Of a stretch of 64,000 nt of DNA, positions 44,977-56,399 are shown in pieces. Under the pieces are notes generated by a model. That model did not search any database and was not told the origin of the DNA. It worked only from the letters and a program-made list of their open reading frames with translations. The translations under genes were made by a program, and so were the position numbers. Each line of letters starts with the position of its first letter. The stretch's first letter is position 1. Source of the stretch: Gautieria morchelliformis (taxonomy: Eukaryota; Basidiomycota; Agaricomycetes; Gomphales; Gomphaceae); contig WHVA01000132.1 of NCBI GenBank assembly GCA_015179125.1, positions 172,078-236,077 of the forward strand, in the 5' to 3' direction.

Positions 44977-46168
44977 TCATTGCTTTCTAAAAAAATTGCC
45001 AAGCCCTTTCCCTCCTAAAACATTTTCAACCTCTCGGCAGGTGAGGCTGATCCGTGTTTTTCTTTCTAGCACGCCCCCTTTGCGCGCAGCCAGCATTTCT
45101 TTATCGCACCTCAGCATCCGCCAGTTCGCGACCTGGATGGCATGTTGATCATGCTGATCGTCACATCCAGAGGAATCCTCAAGATGACTATTATGAGGTG
45201 CGAGGACATCCTGTTCAAGTGGCTCAATGCCATGCAAGTGTTGCGTGTACAGTTCTTTTGCTGTGATCACTAAACTTCTCGGCTCCAGGAGGAGGGATAA
45301 AAGCGGCCTCGGGTCGACTGATCTACCGGAAGGTGCTTCAGGACCTGCCAGAGAAGGCTCCGCAGGAGACGTGTCCTGGTCTTCACAATACCGATGATAA
45401 TTAAACACGGCGTGTGAGCCGAGCGATAGTGTGGCCACGACGGGAAAATAGCTGGGGCCATCCTCGTGTGGCTGGGTAGATGCGCAGTGATAAATCACAG
45501 TTGTCTAATCAATGCCAGATACTGACCATGATTCCCTGACCAGGCTGATACTGGACGCGCAGATAATTTCAGTTCAAAATGATGGCTATGTATCATTGTC
45601 GCTAAACTCACCTCGTTGACGATGATGTGATTGGGCTCCCCATGTTTCGACGAAGCGAATACGCCTGTATTGCGGAGGCGCTGTATGATATCGGGACTAC
45701 GTTGGTGGTTAGTATGATTGAATCAGTCAACCGATATATCATAGTCGCATCTAGCTCACTAGTCTGTAATGAATCTGGGTAGCTGTTTCGGAATTAACGA
45801 ATTTGATGGCGTGAGCTCTCCACCTTCAATAATTGAGACAGGGTGAATTTGTGTTCCTTTGCCGCAAAATTCAATTCAGCTGCGGCCTACCCCATATCTG
45901 CAGTCTAGGTATTTGTCAGTATCTCACATATGAACTAAATCTTAAGCTTTGCACCTGCGGTTCGGCAGCGTTTTCCATTTCACGTTGCCTGACTCAGTGA
46001 TCTACCGGCTGGTTCAGTGATGCTGATCTCACTCGCACACTTATGGCATGCATAGATAAGGAGTTATACCTTACGTATTAGATAGTTTTCCTCGTCTATG
46101 CTCACAAATTCAGGGATGTAGAAGACTTCATCAGTGACTGACTGCACGCGAAAACAAGAGAGGTTCAT
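44977..46168 (-). CDS. ALKBH6: ALKBH6-type 2-oxoglutarate/Fe(II) dioxygenase
   Basis: Seven minus-strand exons (46168-46070, 46001-45955, 45904-45891, 45823-45760, 45696-45612, 45550-45527, 45471-44977) join in frame to 275 residues, including exons of 14 and 24 bp. The protein follows the ALKBH6 pattern: VFYIPEFVSIDEENYLIRKI, KWKTLPNRRLQIWGGELT, RFITDYPDIIQRLRNTGVF, GEPNHIIVNEYQPGQGIM, then the iron site PHEDGPSYFPVVATLSLGSH (His113, Asp115), the second His in YTQHLHGI (about 189 or 191), and the 2-oxoglutarate Arg motif RISLTCREV near the end. AlkB enzymes demethylate nucleic acids or proteins. The substrate of ALKBH6 is not settled. A Ser/Asp/His-rich insert before the last motif is longer than I expect. 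Confidence 0.93.
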
Positions 46169-46413
46169 GTTGCGGAGTTGCAACTGAAGACGCTGATGTC
46201 ACCAACACAGGGCAATCATCATAATAAGTACACGGGTGGATTGGCATACAGATCTGAAACAGATGAAAAGTCGGACTATACACGATACAGTGCAGCATGG
46301 GTGAGACGAGGATATTGATATAATACGTGTGCAGTTGGATGCTCTTGTCCAAGTCTCGATTCTTACCCAGAACTACCCGGAACGCTACAGCAGAGTCCAC
46401 AATGACCCGACGA

Positions 46414-48514
46414 TTAGTTCGTCACGCTGTCACGATGACCCTTCTCGCTGTCGACCTGACAAAAGGAATTAGCACATATGAGAATGCAGGAAGTACAAAT
46501 GCGCCGACCTCGCCAGGGATATCCTCAAGCTGCATATCAAAGTTATATTTCTCAGGACTACGACATGAAAGTAACAAGAGACGGACCTTGTCAAGATCGT
46601 TCAGCGCCTTCTCGATTATCGTGAGGGCCTTGTCAAGGTCTTCCTCCGATATAACCAATGGTGGCGCAAAGCGGATACTAAGCAAAATATATAAACCGAC
46701 CATATAGCAGCGTGATATTGACACTTACATGTTGATATGAGTAGGCTTAGCGAGCACGCCTCGGCTCTTGAGGAGCAGACACAGCTGCCATGCCGTTCTC
46801 CCGCGAGTGCTCATCTCCTCGTTGATGACAACAGCATTCAACAGACCCCGCCCTCGAACTTCTTGGACGAGCGGATGGTTGAATGCACGAACCGATGCGC
46901 GGAAATGCTCCCCGAGAATTGCAGCCCGGGAGCCAAGTTTCTCATCAACCAGCACTTGGAGTGCCGTCATCGAAACTGCGCATCCAAGGGGGTTTCTATG
47001 TTTGAGTAGGTCAAAAGATGAGTGAGCATCGGCGACCAATGTGCATACCCGCCATAAGTGCTGCCGTGTTCGCCAGGCTTGATCACGTGCATGACGTCCT
47101 TATCGGCTAACACTGCGGAGACAGGATACACTACATCGCCATTTAGCCTCGTCTGAATTGCACGGACGATGGCAACACGCACCACCACCAGAGAGAGCCT
47201 TGCCGAGGAGAACGATGTCTGGTTTAACGCCATCGTGATCGCAGCAGAGCATTTTTCCAGTGCGACACAGTCCCGTCTGAATCTCGTCACAAATAAGGAG
47301 GACATTGTGTTTTTTGCACAGCGCATGAACGCGCGACAGGTAGCCGTCATCAGGCACGACAATCCTGCGACAAGGGATCATTAATAATTGGGAAAGGAGA
47401 AATCACGGAACATGACGTACCCTGCCTCACCCTGGATGGGCTCGATGAGGAATGCGGCAACATTCTTTCCGTGGAGCTCGAGCGCCTCTTGGAGATCTTC
47501 GACGTTGTTGTAGCGTATGATCCGTTGCACGTTCCCCCGGGTGTACGTTGGTCCGACACCTTGGAGGTACGGTCCGAAACCCGTCCGACTATCAGGATCA
47601 GTGCTCATGCTGCATAAAAATTTCGCAACGTTGTAGCCGATCACCAAAAAGAAATCCTACCTAATGACGCCAAGGGTCCGTCCATGGAAATTGTCTGCCG
47701 CACTCAGGATAATGGCTTTGCCCTCAGGGATGCCCTTGCGCTCATAACTGACGAGGGTCACTGACAGGTAGTACAAAGACCGAGGTGACACTCACGCCCA
47801 TTTCCTGGCAAGCTTCAGGCCGGTCTCTACGGCTTCAGCGCCAGTGTTCATGGGAAGGACGCATTCGTACCCGAAAAGCTCTGTGATGAATTTAGCGTAG
47901 ACGCCAAAGACGGAGTTGTAGAAAGCCCGGGATGAAAGGGTGAGTTTCTGCGCTTGAGAGACAAGAGTAGCGACGATTCGTGGATGACAATGTCCCTGAT
48001 TAACAGCTCTGCCAGCAAGTGAGATGTTGTAATACAGCATGACGCGCGAGTACTCACGAATACGCCGACAACATGTCAATGTATTCCTTCCCTTCCGGGT
48101 CCCATACTCTGCGTAGCATGTCAGATATCGCCATAGAAGGTTTAAAATAAAACGCACTTTGCACCCTTTGCCGAATCAAATACGACAGGTAGAGGGTGGT
48201 AGCTAGAGTAAAGTGCGAGTAAGAAGTTGGTTCCAGGGGTGAGAAAAACGAATCAAACGCGCGGAACAGGCCCCACTCAAAGGACGCGGCGTTCGTTGCA
48301 CTTGACTTGGAGGTAGCTTCGGGATTGGCTAGGACAAACAGGATGTTTGCAAATGGAATAGCCACGATCGTACTCACTTGTGTGCGCTGTATTCGTGCTC
48401 AAGGCTTATAACTTTGGCGGAGTTGACCGAGTCCACGTTCTTGGAAGGAGTACCGTTGTGGCCATTGCGATGAGCGGCGGCGGGGGAGGGGCTCGGAACA
48501 ACAGAGGGAGACAT
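46414..48514 (-). CDS. CAR2: Ornithine aminotransferase (PLP enzyme)
   Basis: Twelve minus-strand exons (48514-48378, 48202-48158, 48108-48058, 48008-47796, 47747-47661, 47609-47421, 47364-47183, 47130-47049, 46995-46729, 46677-46587, 46529-46509, 46455-46414) join in frame to 468 residues. The enzyme moves the delta-amino group of ornithine to 2-oxoglutarate, giving glutamate semialdehyde, in arginine catabolism. Signatures: [84 protein letters not shown], and the PLP lysine in [47 protein letters not shown] and the tail [13 protein letters not shown] follow. The first 45 residues are Ser/Pro/Asn-rich, without a clear targeting peptide, as in cytosolic fungal enzymes. The stop lies about 245 bp from the ALKBH6 start on the same strand. 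Confidence 0.96.
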
Positions 48515-51010
48515 CGAAAGGTATGAAAACGAGTTGAAGATGGTGGTGAGAGACAGGAGCCCTTATGACTCTAATCGGGCTCATAGCCGAATGTAGACGC
48601 CCGTCTTCCGATCGTAAGCCCCGGGCATTGGGCGATTACCGCCAAGCGGATAAGCCATGGTCGCGCATGTGACCATAGCTGTCTTGGATTAAGTACCTAT
48701 CTCACGTCCCCAGTGAGCTGGAACCTCTCAGTCAGCAGATCTTGTACCCTGCGAGTGTGGTTCACTTCTGACTATTTCTGTCTGTGTTAAGAAATTACCC
48801 TGGGCGAGTTTGAGGACGCGGGTCATAAACGACCAAGGAAACTGACCGAACGACTTTGAAGTCCTTAATGCTGTAGTGCAACGATCGAGTGACCGGTCGG
48901 TCCTAGCTTATCTGGAAAAAAGAATCTGATGCAAATCTGAGCATATTGGTTGTTAGCATTCGCATGCAAAAATAAACGCCTTCTCACTCTTAAACTGGCC
49001 CGGACATCATTGTACTAAGAATTGGCAGGGGAGCGGACTCCATCATGAGATTGCGGAAATCATGACACGGCATCTGTCACCGCTAAAAACACCCTCTATG
49101 GCCGTGTGAGGACAAATTTTAATCATAGGAGATCGCTGCTAGAGCATGGAATAGACGTATATGAATTGCCCTGCCAAGGAAGTTTGCCGAGCTTCGCTAG
49201 CAACTAAGCTGATATAGGACGAATAGGAGATAGCCGGTGACTAAACTTGTCACCGGAAAAAAAGGTATAATACCTTTGAAGAATGGAGACGGATGGAGTT
49301 AAGCCACAAGTTCGGCGTCAAAATATGGTCAATCCCACCCCAGAAGAAGTCGAGATATCCGAATTTTCCGCATTAAGTTGATGAAAAGATATCACACGCA
49401 GTCATAGGTGAGAGTCTGAGAGTCCTGCTTGTCAGTGGGAGATGTTAAGCTGGGTGAAAGGCGCCGAGGATGAGCTGTAAGATATGAGGACTTCGGTCCT
49501 TGCACTATACGCAAATGGCATTCTGTGGGTAACAGAACCATCAGCAACATCAGGCAATCGGAAGATATACACGATTCACAAGAGTGAGAGAAGTCCGGGT
49601 GTTGAACGTGGATTTGGTCTTCTCCAATTTCGGAAATAACCGAATAACCTAAGTAAAATGTAAGTCAGATGATAATACAGTAAGATAATGTCATAGGAAT
49701 TTTGAATCAACAGTCGACTAAGTTAACGATTAGTAGCAACATATACCCAATAGGTGCAGCCACTCAACTGGTACAGTTAAGATGACAATCAGAAAGGTTC
49801 TCACGAATGCCATATCGTTCCAAGCAGGTCAGCGCCAGAATATAAGGCACGATGTGATTCGATTTGTGGAGTTCCGTTTCATGCGACCATACAGCGCTAG
49901 CGTCCAGCGGACATCGGTGCGCAGTGCACCATTATATAGAAGCCACGACCGCAGAGAGAAATCGTGCGGGAGACGCTACTTGCTATAAGGAGATCTGCAT
50001 TGACCATGGTGTCCAAATCCACGATGGATTCGTACATATTACGTTTTTAATACCACATTGTCTCAGGGATCTGTTACCTGTAGCAAATCATGCAAGATAA
50101 GGCCATGGCACGGTGTCACTTTCCAAGTGGAGCAAGAGCTGTCGTCTCAAGAGCAATTAACAGACTTCTCATGCTAATCTCACTGATGCATGATACCTTG
50201 CACTAATAACTTAATTTTGGCATCGGACAACGTAGTGGGAGACGAGACAAGATCCAATAATTACGTGACATGGTCACACATCGTGGATTCGTGACTGATT
50301 GGATTCAACTGTCGCTCACACATGCATGTCCGCCCTGCTTACTATAACATACTTAGTAGTAAGTGGTACTTACTCGATTGGACAATTACCTTACAACTCG
50401 ACCCGTAAGCCTGATAGCAGATCGGACTCAGAGTTCTAATCATTATTAGAATATTTCAGAGTAGTATTTGCCACCACTGATACTTATACATTGGCTCAAC
50501 TGAGTGGCTTGCCTAATTTTCAAATTCAGTTTGATAATATATCAATAGCAAGGCATAATAATGTCTCCTGGGAATACATTTCTGTCTCTGACAACCAGCC
50601 GCCTGTCGTCGCAAATAACCCTGCCGTCTCACTGAACATTACGCCACTCCTCCCCAATGCTACCATAAAATACGAACTGGGGCTCAGCAGAAAGCTCTCT
50701 ATGAGCACATGTAGGGAAAATCATCCATTTTGTAATATTCTCAAATTTTATTTGGTTATAAATAATATTGTATAGTCTTAGTACCACTGCGCATATGTTC
50801 TGCTTCGTGCCTTGAACAGATTTGATCCCCACCATTAATAGGGTAGCTTGAGTGCAAATTAATATTATGAAGAGTTGCTGTGGCCAATACATTTTGCAGA
50901 TAACCAATAATTCTATGTTGGTGTAACCACTGGCAAACCTATTTTTGTGGCCGCAGGCGTCGCTCTACGTCTGCAGAGCCCAGTGTTGAGATAATGGATT
51001 ATGTGAGCAT
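48515..51010. other. Intergenic, no recognisable gene
   Basis: Upstream side of the ornithine aminotransferase gene. ORFs at 49782-50100 and 50491-50775 have no family signature and lack plausible splice partners. No repeat shared with other parts of the window was noticed. Confidence 0.5.
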
Positions 51011-51018
51011 GCACAATA

Positions 51019-51333
51019 GGGTGTTTCACGCTTGATTTTCACGACGTTTTTGAGGCGTTTTCGGAAAATGCCCTAGAAAAACGTGAGTTGCAAAAGCGCC
51101 GCCGGAGGCCCTTTCGCCGCGTTTTTGATCGCATTTTTCATGGCGTTTTTCAGGCAATAGAAAGTCCTTACGTGTATTATATAATCAATGTAACTTTTCT
51201 TAATGCCGGGATCCACCCGTTTCACGCTTGGCATTTTCCACGCATTTTCGCTGACCTTTTTCCAAAAGCGGCGACGAAAACGCTGACGAAAAAACCTCTG
51301 AAAAAACCACGAAAACGCAAGCGTGAAACACCC
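51019..51333. mobile_element. 315-bp MITE with TA flanks
   Basis: Terminal inverted repeats of 16 bp, GGGTGTTTCACGCTTG, at both ends, with TA on each side (51017-51018, 51334-51335; AAT is also possible). Inside are many CGTTTTT-type motifs in both directions, and an inner direct copy of the TIR core (GTTTCACGCTTGGCATTTTC) near 51219. No coding capacity. Confidence 0.88.
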
Positions 51334-51689
51334 TAATGTGCCACACCAGTTAAGCCACCCCAATGTTGTTAGCTTGTCCCTTTGTTTTATTGTTCTTTTG
51401 TTCCACCTTTATGTTGTGTCACAAAAATCTATGGTTCCTTTTAGCTAAATAGAGCAGCTACGTGACTGTATCTACACGCGTTTGCAACAGAGTTGGCAAA
51501 CTTCTTGCTTATACTCGGGATCCACTGCCTGTAATTCTAACACCCAGGAAATAATATATTCACTTCACTGGATATAGTATGTGTCTGTTTTGGACAACTG
51601 CAATCCCATTGGTTCACAAGTTAAATTAAATTTGTCAGTAGGGACTAGGACTTTCTACCTAGATTTATACTCAAAAATTCTCCAGGGGT

Positions 51690-52545
51690 AAGATATTGAG
51701 GCTTGGACTTGTCCAATCTGTCTCTGAATACCTTTGACAGTGTCTACCATTGGTGGTGTTGCTGCAATCCCTTTTGACACTGGAGTTGTGATAGTAACCT
51801 TGAAGCTTTGGCAGAAAGGTGAAATTCAGGATAAGAAATCTCTCATTAGTCTAGTGATTTACCAAGGTGAGTATACAACATAATGCTTCCATGTGTGGAT
51901 ATATCACTAATCTGCAGGTAAGGCTTTGTCAGATATGGGTATGGAATATTGTTTCTGTGATATTTCATATATCTGATTCATATTCAGATTTGTGCTTACA
52001 ATTACTTTAGCTAATACTATCACAACAAAGGTACAGTAACTTATAAACCTGTTGAGCTTCAGGGTTTGATGTTCTCTCAATTTAGGTGTTAAGGGTATGT
52101 AAGATATTCATCATGATAACAAAATGGTTAATATCAGCTCCTTCATTATATAAAGTCAACCATTGGTGGCATCTTAGGCCCTTTACAAAACAGGTATATT
52201 CCCATCAAGTTAAGAAGAAAGACATGATAGTACTAACAATGTACATACAGCTTGTCAGTGATCGTCATCTGCCGGTTCCATCTAACTCTCCAAGAGAGAC
52301 ACAGTCGACTTCACAGCCCCTCATTACCTACTCTTTCATCCTCCACCTTCCAAGCCACCAGACAAAGTGTTTACAATGCCATAGTGGCTGAATTTGGAAA
52401 TTCAGATTTGAGCCAGGCTTTTAGTGCTGAGACCTTTGACAATGTGGCTGTTCAGGAAAGCCAGCATGAAGAGGCTGGGCCTGCTGGGATAGAATTGGAT
52501 GAGTTTCCTTGGGCAACATCTCCGCTTAGTTTTGAGGTCTCCTGA
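51690..52545 (+). pseudogene. Probable DUF6533-type membrane protein relic
   Basis: AAIPFDTGVVIVTLKLWQKG near 51760-51830, a possible intron, and SVIVICRFHLTLQERHSR near 52255-52305 resemble the transmembrane segment and the SRFxLxLR motif of basidiomycete DUF6533 proteins. A polar tail ends EFPWATSPLSFEVS at 52545. The segments between them do not join cleanly and no start is clear. It is either a decayed gene or one whose exons I cannot place. Confidence 0.35.
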
Positions 52546-53920
52546 GTGCCCGTATGGTTTGGAGCAAAGCCGTCACTTGAAGACTGTATCCCGTGCTCGC
52601 ATTTAGCATGAGGGAGTCACTTGGACGAGCTCATGCGCCATACCTAGTGCCACTGTGCCGGGTAATAATTTTGCCGTAATTGGCTGCATCCGGGCAATAA
52701 AACGAGCCCACACTCGTAATTTTGGTAGAGTACATGGCGAGCTACAAAAAGTTAAGACAGGAATGTTATCTGGCTATGAAACCAGGCTGGTCCTCAGAGA
52801 CAAAATGCATTCCCAGAAGACATTATTTGTTTTTCCATATCAATACGTTCTCTGTAATATTTTTTAGCGAATGACGCCTACGTCGGGATTTGAAGCGGAG
52901 TTTGCAATCATTTCACCACTTTCTTCTTCTTCACCCCGATGACGGAAGCTTTCAGAGCATTACATGGTAAGTACAGCTTCCTTCGCCTTTGTTTCTGATG
53001 ATCCATATCTACCATACTTTACCACATTCCGAATCTCGCTGTGGAATTCTCAATTTCAGCCTTGTCTGACCACGCTCTACTTGCCCTCACATATTTCTGC
53101 AAGGCGTTTGGCTGACAACACCATTGGTTTTCCTGCCAGGGTATTGACGTGAGTCAGTCGGCAGATTGCAGTGTACCCACCATTCGAGGTTCTTCCCTCA
53201 AACTATCCATGGTATCATCACTCAAGTAATAAGTCGAGAAAGTCAAACATTCTTCAGGGTTAGTTGTGCGTTTGGTCTTCTCTGCTCCCTTTCTTCCCGT
53301 TAGTCGTTCCTGATGACCACAATCGATGGGCGGACACGACACTGGGCTCACACAAAGCCTCCTCAGTGTACAATTTGGAGGCGGGCTTCCGTGATTGTTG
53401 ATATATTTCACATCGATTCTCTGACTCAGTCAATCATGCGCTTATTCTCCCCCCCTTTTTTCCCTCATGTGCCTTTGAGATATTGACCCATAGTTGAAAC
53501 AGGTAATTGCGAGTATCTCGCTAGTGCCGGCGTAGCACCTTGAAGTAAGTCCACCCTTCAATTCCCATCTTCTTTATGATGTTTGAGGCATTTGACTTTA
53601 TGCGTAAGTGCACTGCAGAAACTTATCTCAGCTACCTTCGAGCATCGCTCGCTTACCCTCTGATACTAATTCTTCCAATCCCTCAATGTTATCTACTCTC
53701 ACGATTATTGCGCTCTGATTCTCTTTTTATTTCACAGCACTCTTTTAAGAATATGTATCTTACACTATGCTGACACTAGAGCATGCATCCACTGGAGACC
53801 TGTTCTTCCACAAAATAAACAATACGACAACATAATCAAGAGAGTTAGGCTTGAGAAAGTTTTGTCGCCCTCAAGGTGCTTTGCCTGGTACCGCGCTGGT
53901 AGACGGCACTGTATCAGAGG
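52546..53920. other. No recognisable gene
   Basis: Short ORFs only. A pyrimidine-rich stretch lies near 53445-53465. Confidence 0.45.
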
Positions 53921-53929
53921 GAACAGATG

Positions 53930-54660
53930 CCTTCCCTTTTCTGCGGCTGATCTAAGCTCGAGAATTTAAGTGTCGGGAACATGTTTACTAACCTTAAGCG
54001 GCACTTCTGCGCATGCACCAGCCACGGGGTTGCACAATACGTCGTGTTGTTTCGGAGCTTGATCCAGACGCCACACATTCCGCACAGGACTCGTCGAGGC
54101 TCTACACGACTGGTGCGTGGATCATTTCGTAGAGCTTCCGCTCTTTCGGCTTCTGTTCGATGCTTTGACCTCTCGGCCTTGATTTTCCCATCAACCTTGG
54201 TCGCTTGCCTATCCAATAGCAATTAGTCAATTATGTGGAAACAAAACTTTATCAATTCATACCTTGAGTTAGTGTTCTGAGTGGGGATGCACTTCGAAAG
54301 ATGGGATTCCCAGCTATGAAGGCAGTATATGTCTTGCAAGTAAACCCATGTCGTGCAGCGTCCACATAAAACGCGGCGTTCTTCCACGACGTAGCGCGAG
54401 AATCGTGAAGTAATTTCAGCCCTCGCTGTTCGACCGAGCTGTACGTCCCGTCCGCCTCGACGGATGAAGCACGTGAAAGGCTTAGTCGCAGAGCAGGCGT
54501 TGATGTGCCTCATTAGGAAAATGACAAAACAAGAAGAGAAGAAAGTTACCTCTCCAGGGTTGCGAGCTCGAGGGCTCGCGAAGGCCTTGATGTATTTGAC
54601 CGAATGTGGGACTTTCTTTGTTTTCGAGGCCGAGATTTGGAATCTCTTTCACTTGGTCTA
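53930..54660 (-). CDS. Protein with repeated C-x2-C-x-W...H-x4-C motif
   Basis: Minus-strand exons carry two similar units. VLCGRCTTWVYLQDIYCLHS with WESHLSKC lies near 54290-54380, and VLCGMCGVWIKLRNNTTYCA with TPWLVHAQKC near 54005-54085. Each has C-x2-C, a Trp and Leu, then W-x2-H-x4-C, so each is probably a small zinc-binding module. Proteins with several such units are common in mushroom genomes and their role is unknown. Introns near 54515-54555 and 54195-54245 fit; a basic Arg/Lys/Ser exon (about 54556-54650) may be the start. Both ends of the gene are uncertain. Confidence 0.5.
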
Positions 54661-54707
54661 GAGGTTCCAATTAAGTATCCGAGGATACGAACTCATGCAC
54701 TCATTTT

Positions 54708-54749
54708 AAAGGAGAAAAAAAGAAAAAAAGAAAAAGAAAAAAGAAAAGC
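54708..54749. repeat. Purine (GA-rich) low-complexity tract
   Basis: About 42 bases of A with scattered G on the + strand. Confidence 0.85.
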
Positions 54750-54759
54750 GGCCGATTAG

Positions 54760-56395
54760 TTGGATGAACCCACCTGACTTTCTTAGAGACGACCATGGCG
54801 ACGACCACGCTGACGCAGACACTCTGCAAGGCGGTACTTCTTGTTACTGGCATCTGAAGTTGCGGTAGTTAGAAAGTAATGATCTATGTAGCCCCTTCGT
54901 GTGTCGTTCTAGATGACCAATGATGTATCGATGTCGTTTGATCGGGTACGCAGCAGATCTAACTTACAGGGGTTTAGCAAGTTGGGCTCCTTCCAATGTA
55001 ATTCAGCGTGTATAAATGGCGAGGCAGGACTTAGACTGCGTGAAATGCTGCTTTTGCGCTCCCGACTGATATGTGAGCACAGGCACGGCCTGTCCACAAA
55101 ACTGCGCTTCTTGCCGGGAGCGAAAGCTGATGGCGTGGCGGCAATTTTGCAGCGTAAATTTTGAGAGCTGACCCTCTTTTGGCAAACCTCAGTCATGTGC
55201 AGCAATGACTACTATGTTTAGCCCTTTTCCTTGGTGCTAAAAAATAGGGTAAAGCCATTTTTCCCAATTCCTCACTAATAAACCTACTATGTACAAGTTA
55301 TACTGCAAATGCACACTGATGCCCCAGAGTTCACCACTACCAGTCCAATATCCTCTTTAATGATCCTCACAGTTAGCTTGGAGCAGTAGCAACAGCTAAG
55401 TGACAGAACAACTCAGAGCAGTTGCCTGAGCCAGATGGAGCATCAGAGCCAGGGCAAGTCTCAAACTAGAGGAAGCCAGGCAGCAGTGGCAGAGGAAGAC
55501 CAAAGTGAGATAGTGCAGTTGGGCAGGCTTGAAAGCTGCAAATGTTGTGCAGAGAGGGCTGCATTGGTGGATGCATGTGGCCATGGGTAAATGGGAAGGA
55601 CAAGAGTGGGGCATGGGAGCAAAGGCTCTAGTGGGTTGACATGTGCTTATAACACTGTGTTTCATGTTTTCAAACTGTGACTGAATGGTGATGAGGCTAG
55701 GTGTCACTCAAATAGTCATGAAGTTGTTGGACACCAATGCCTATCCTATCACCCACCTCTATATCCCTTGTAGTCTGCTTGTGGTCTCAACTCACATGCA
55801 GACCTTAGGACAGAATTTTCCTCCCTGTCAGCATCATCTTCCCATTGTAAGCACAACCCTCCAAGACTGCAGCACATCACATGGTCTGGCAAAAGGAATC
55901 CAAAGAAATAAGTATACAGTATGAGGTACATAAAATGTGGGATCCTATGGTAGAGGAGAATTGTCAGGGAAACCCCCCTTTTCCAGTTCTGACTCTGATC
56001 CAATTTCTGCTTTCCCTGCTACCAAGTCCAGTTCTGCTTTTGGAACAATGTCAGAAGCGAGGCACATAGTATGTGGTGATCTAGGGTTGGGAAGGCCTCA
56101 GTGCTGACAGCACTCCAAGTTCCACTTGCTCTGCTCCCAACTCTGCTTTTGCTTTCAGAAGCACTTCTGTCAGGGGAAGTCCACACACAAACTGGAGCTA
56201 TCATCCCTGTCGAGACACATTTCTGTAGATAGTTAAATAGCTAGTGATGTGTACTTCAAAAACCTCAGTACCTCGAGTGTACTCTGCTGAACGCGCTGAG
56301 ATCGATTGTGTTCGTGTTGGAGCGTGTTGAAGATGACGCAAGGTGCGAGAGGATCGCGAGCCAGGTGAAGGAGAGTCTAGCTGCAGAGACGTGGC
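54760..56395. other. No recognisable gene
   Basis: Short ORFs on both strands without known motifs. The sequence may belong to old retroelements. Confidence 0.4.
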
Positions 56396-56399
56396 GACA

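Noticed and set aside
49234..49260. GGTGACTAAACTTGTCACC hairpin
   Set aside because: Short, isolated, and not linked to a gene end; likely chance.
50491..50775. 94-residue + strand ORF (MAQLSGLPNFQIQF...)
   Set aside because: No splice partners, no family, AT-rich end; not enough to call a gene.
54790..54860. Minus-strand reading NKKYRLAECLRQRGRRHGRL
   Set aside because: Basic and ribosomal-protein-like, but too short, with no start or known family.
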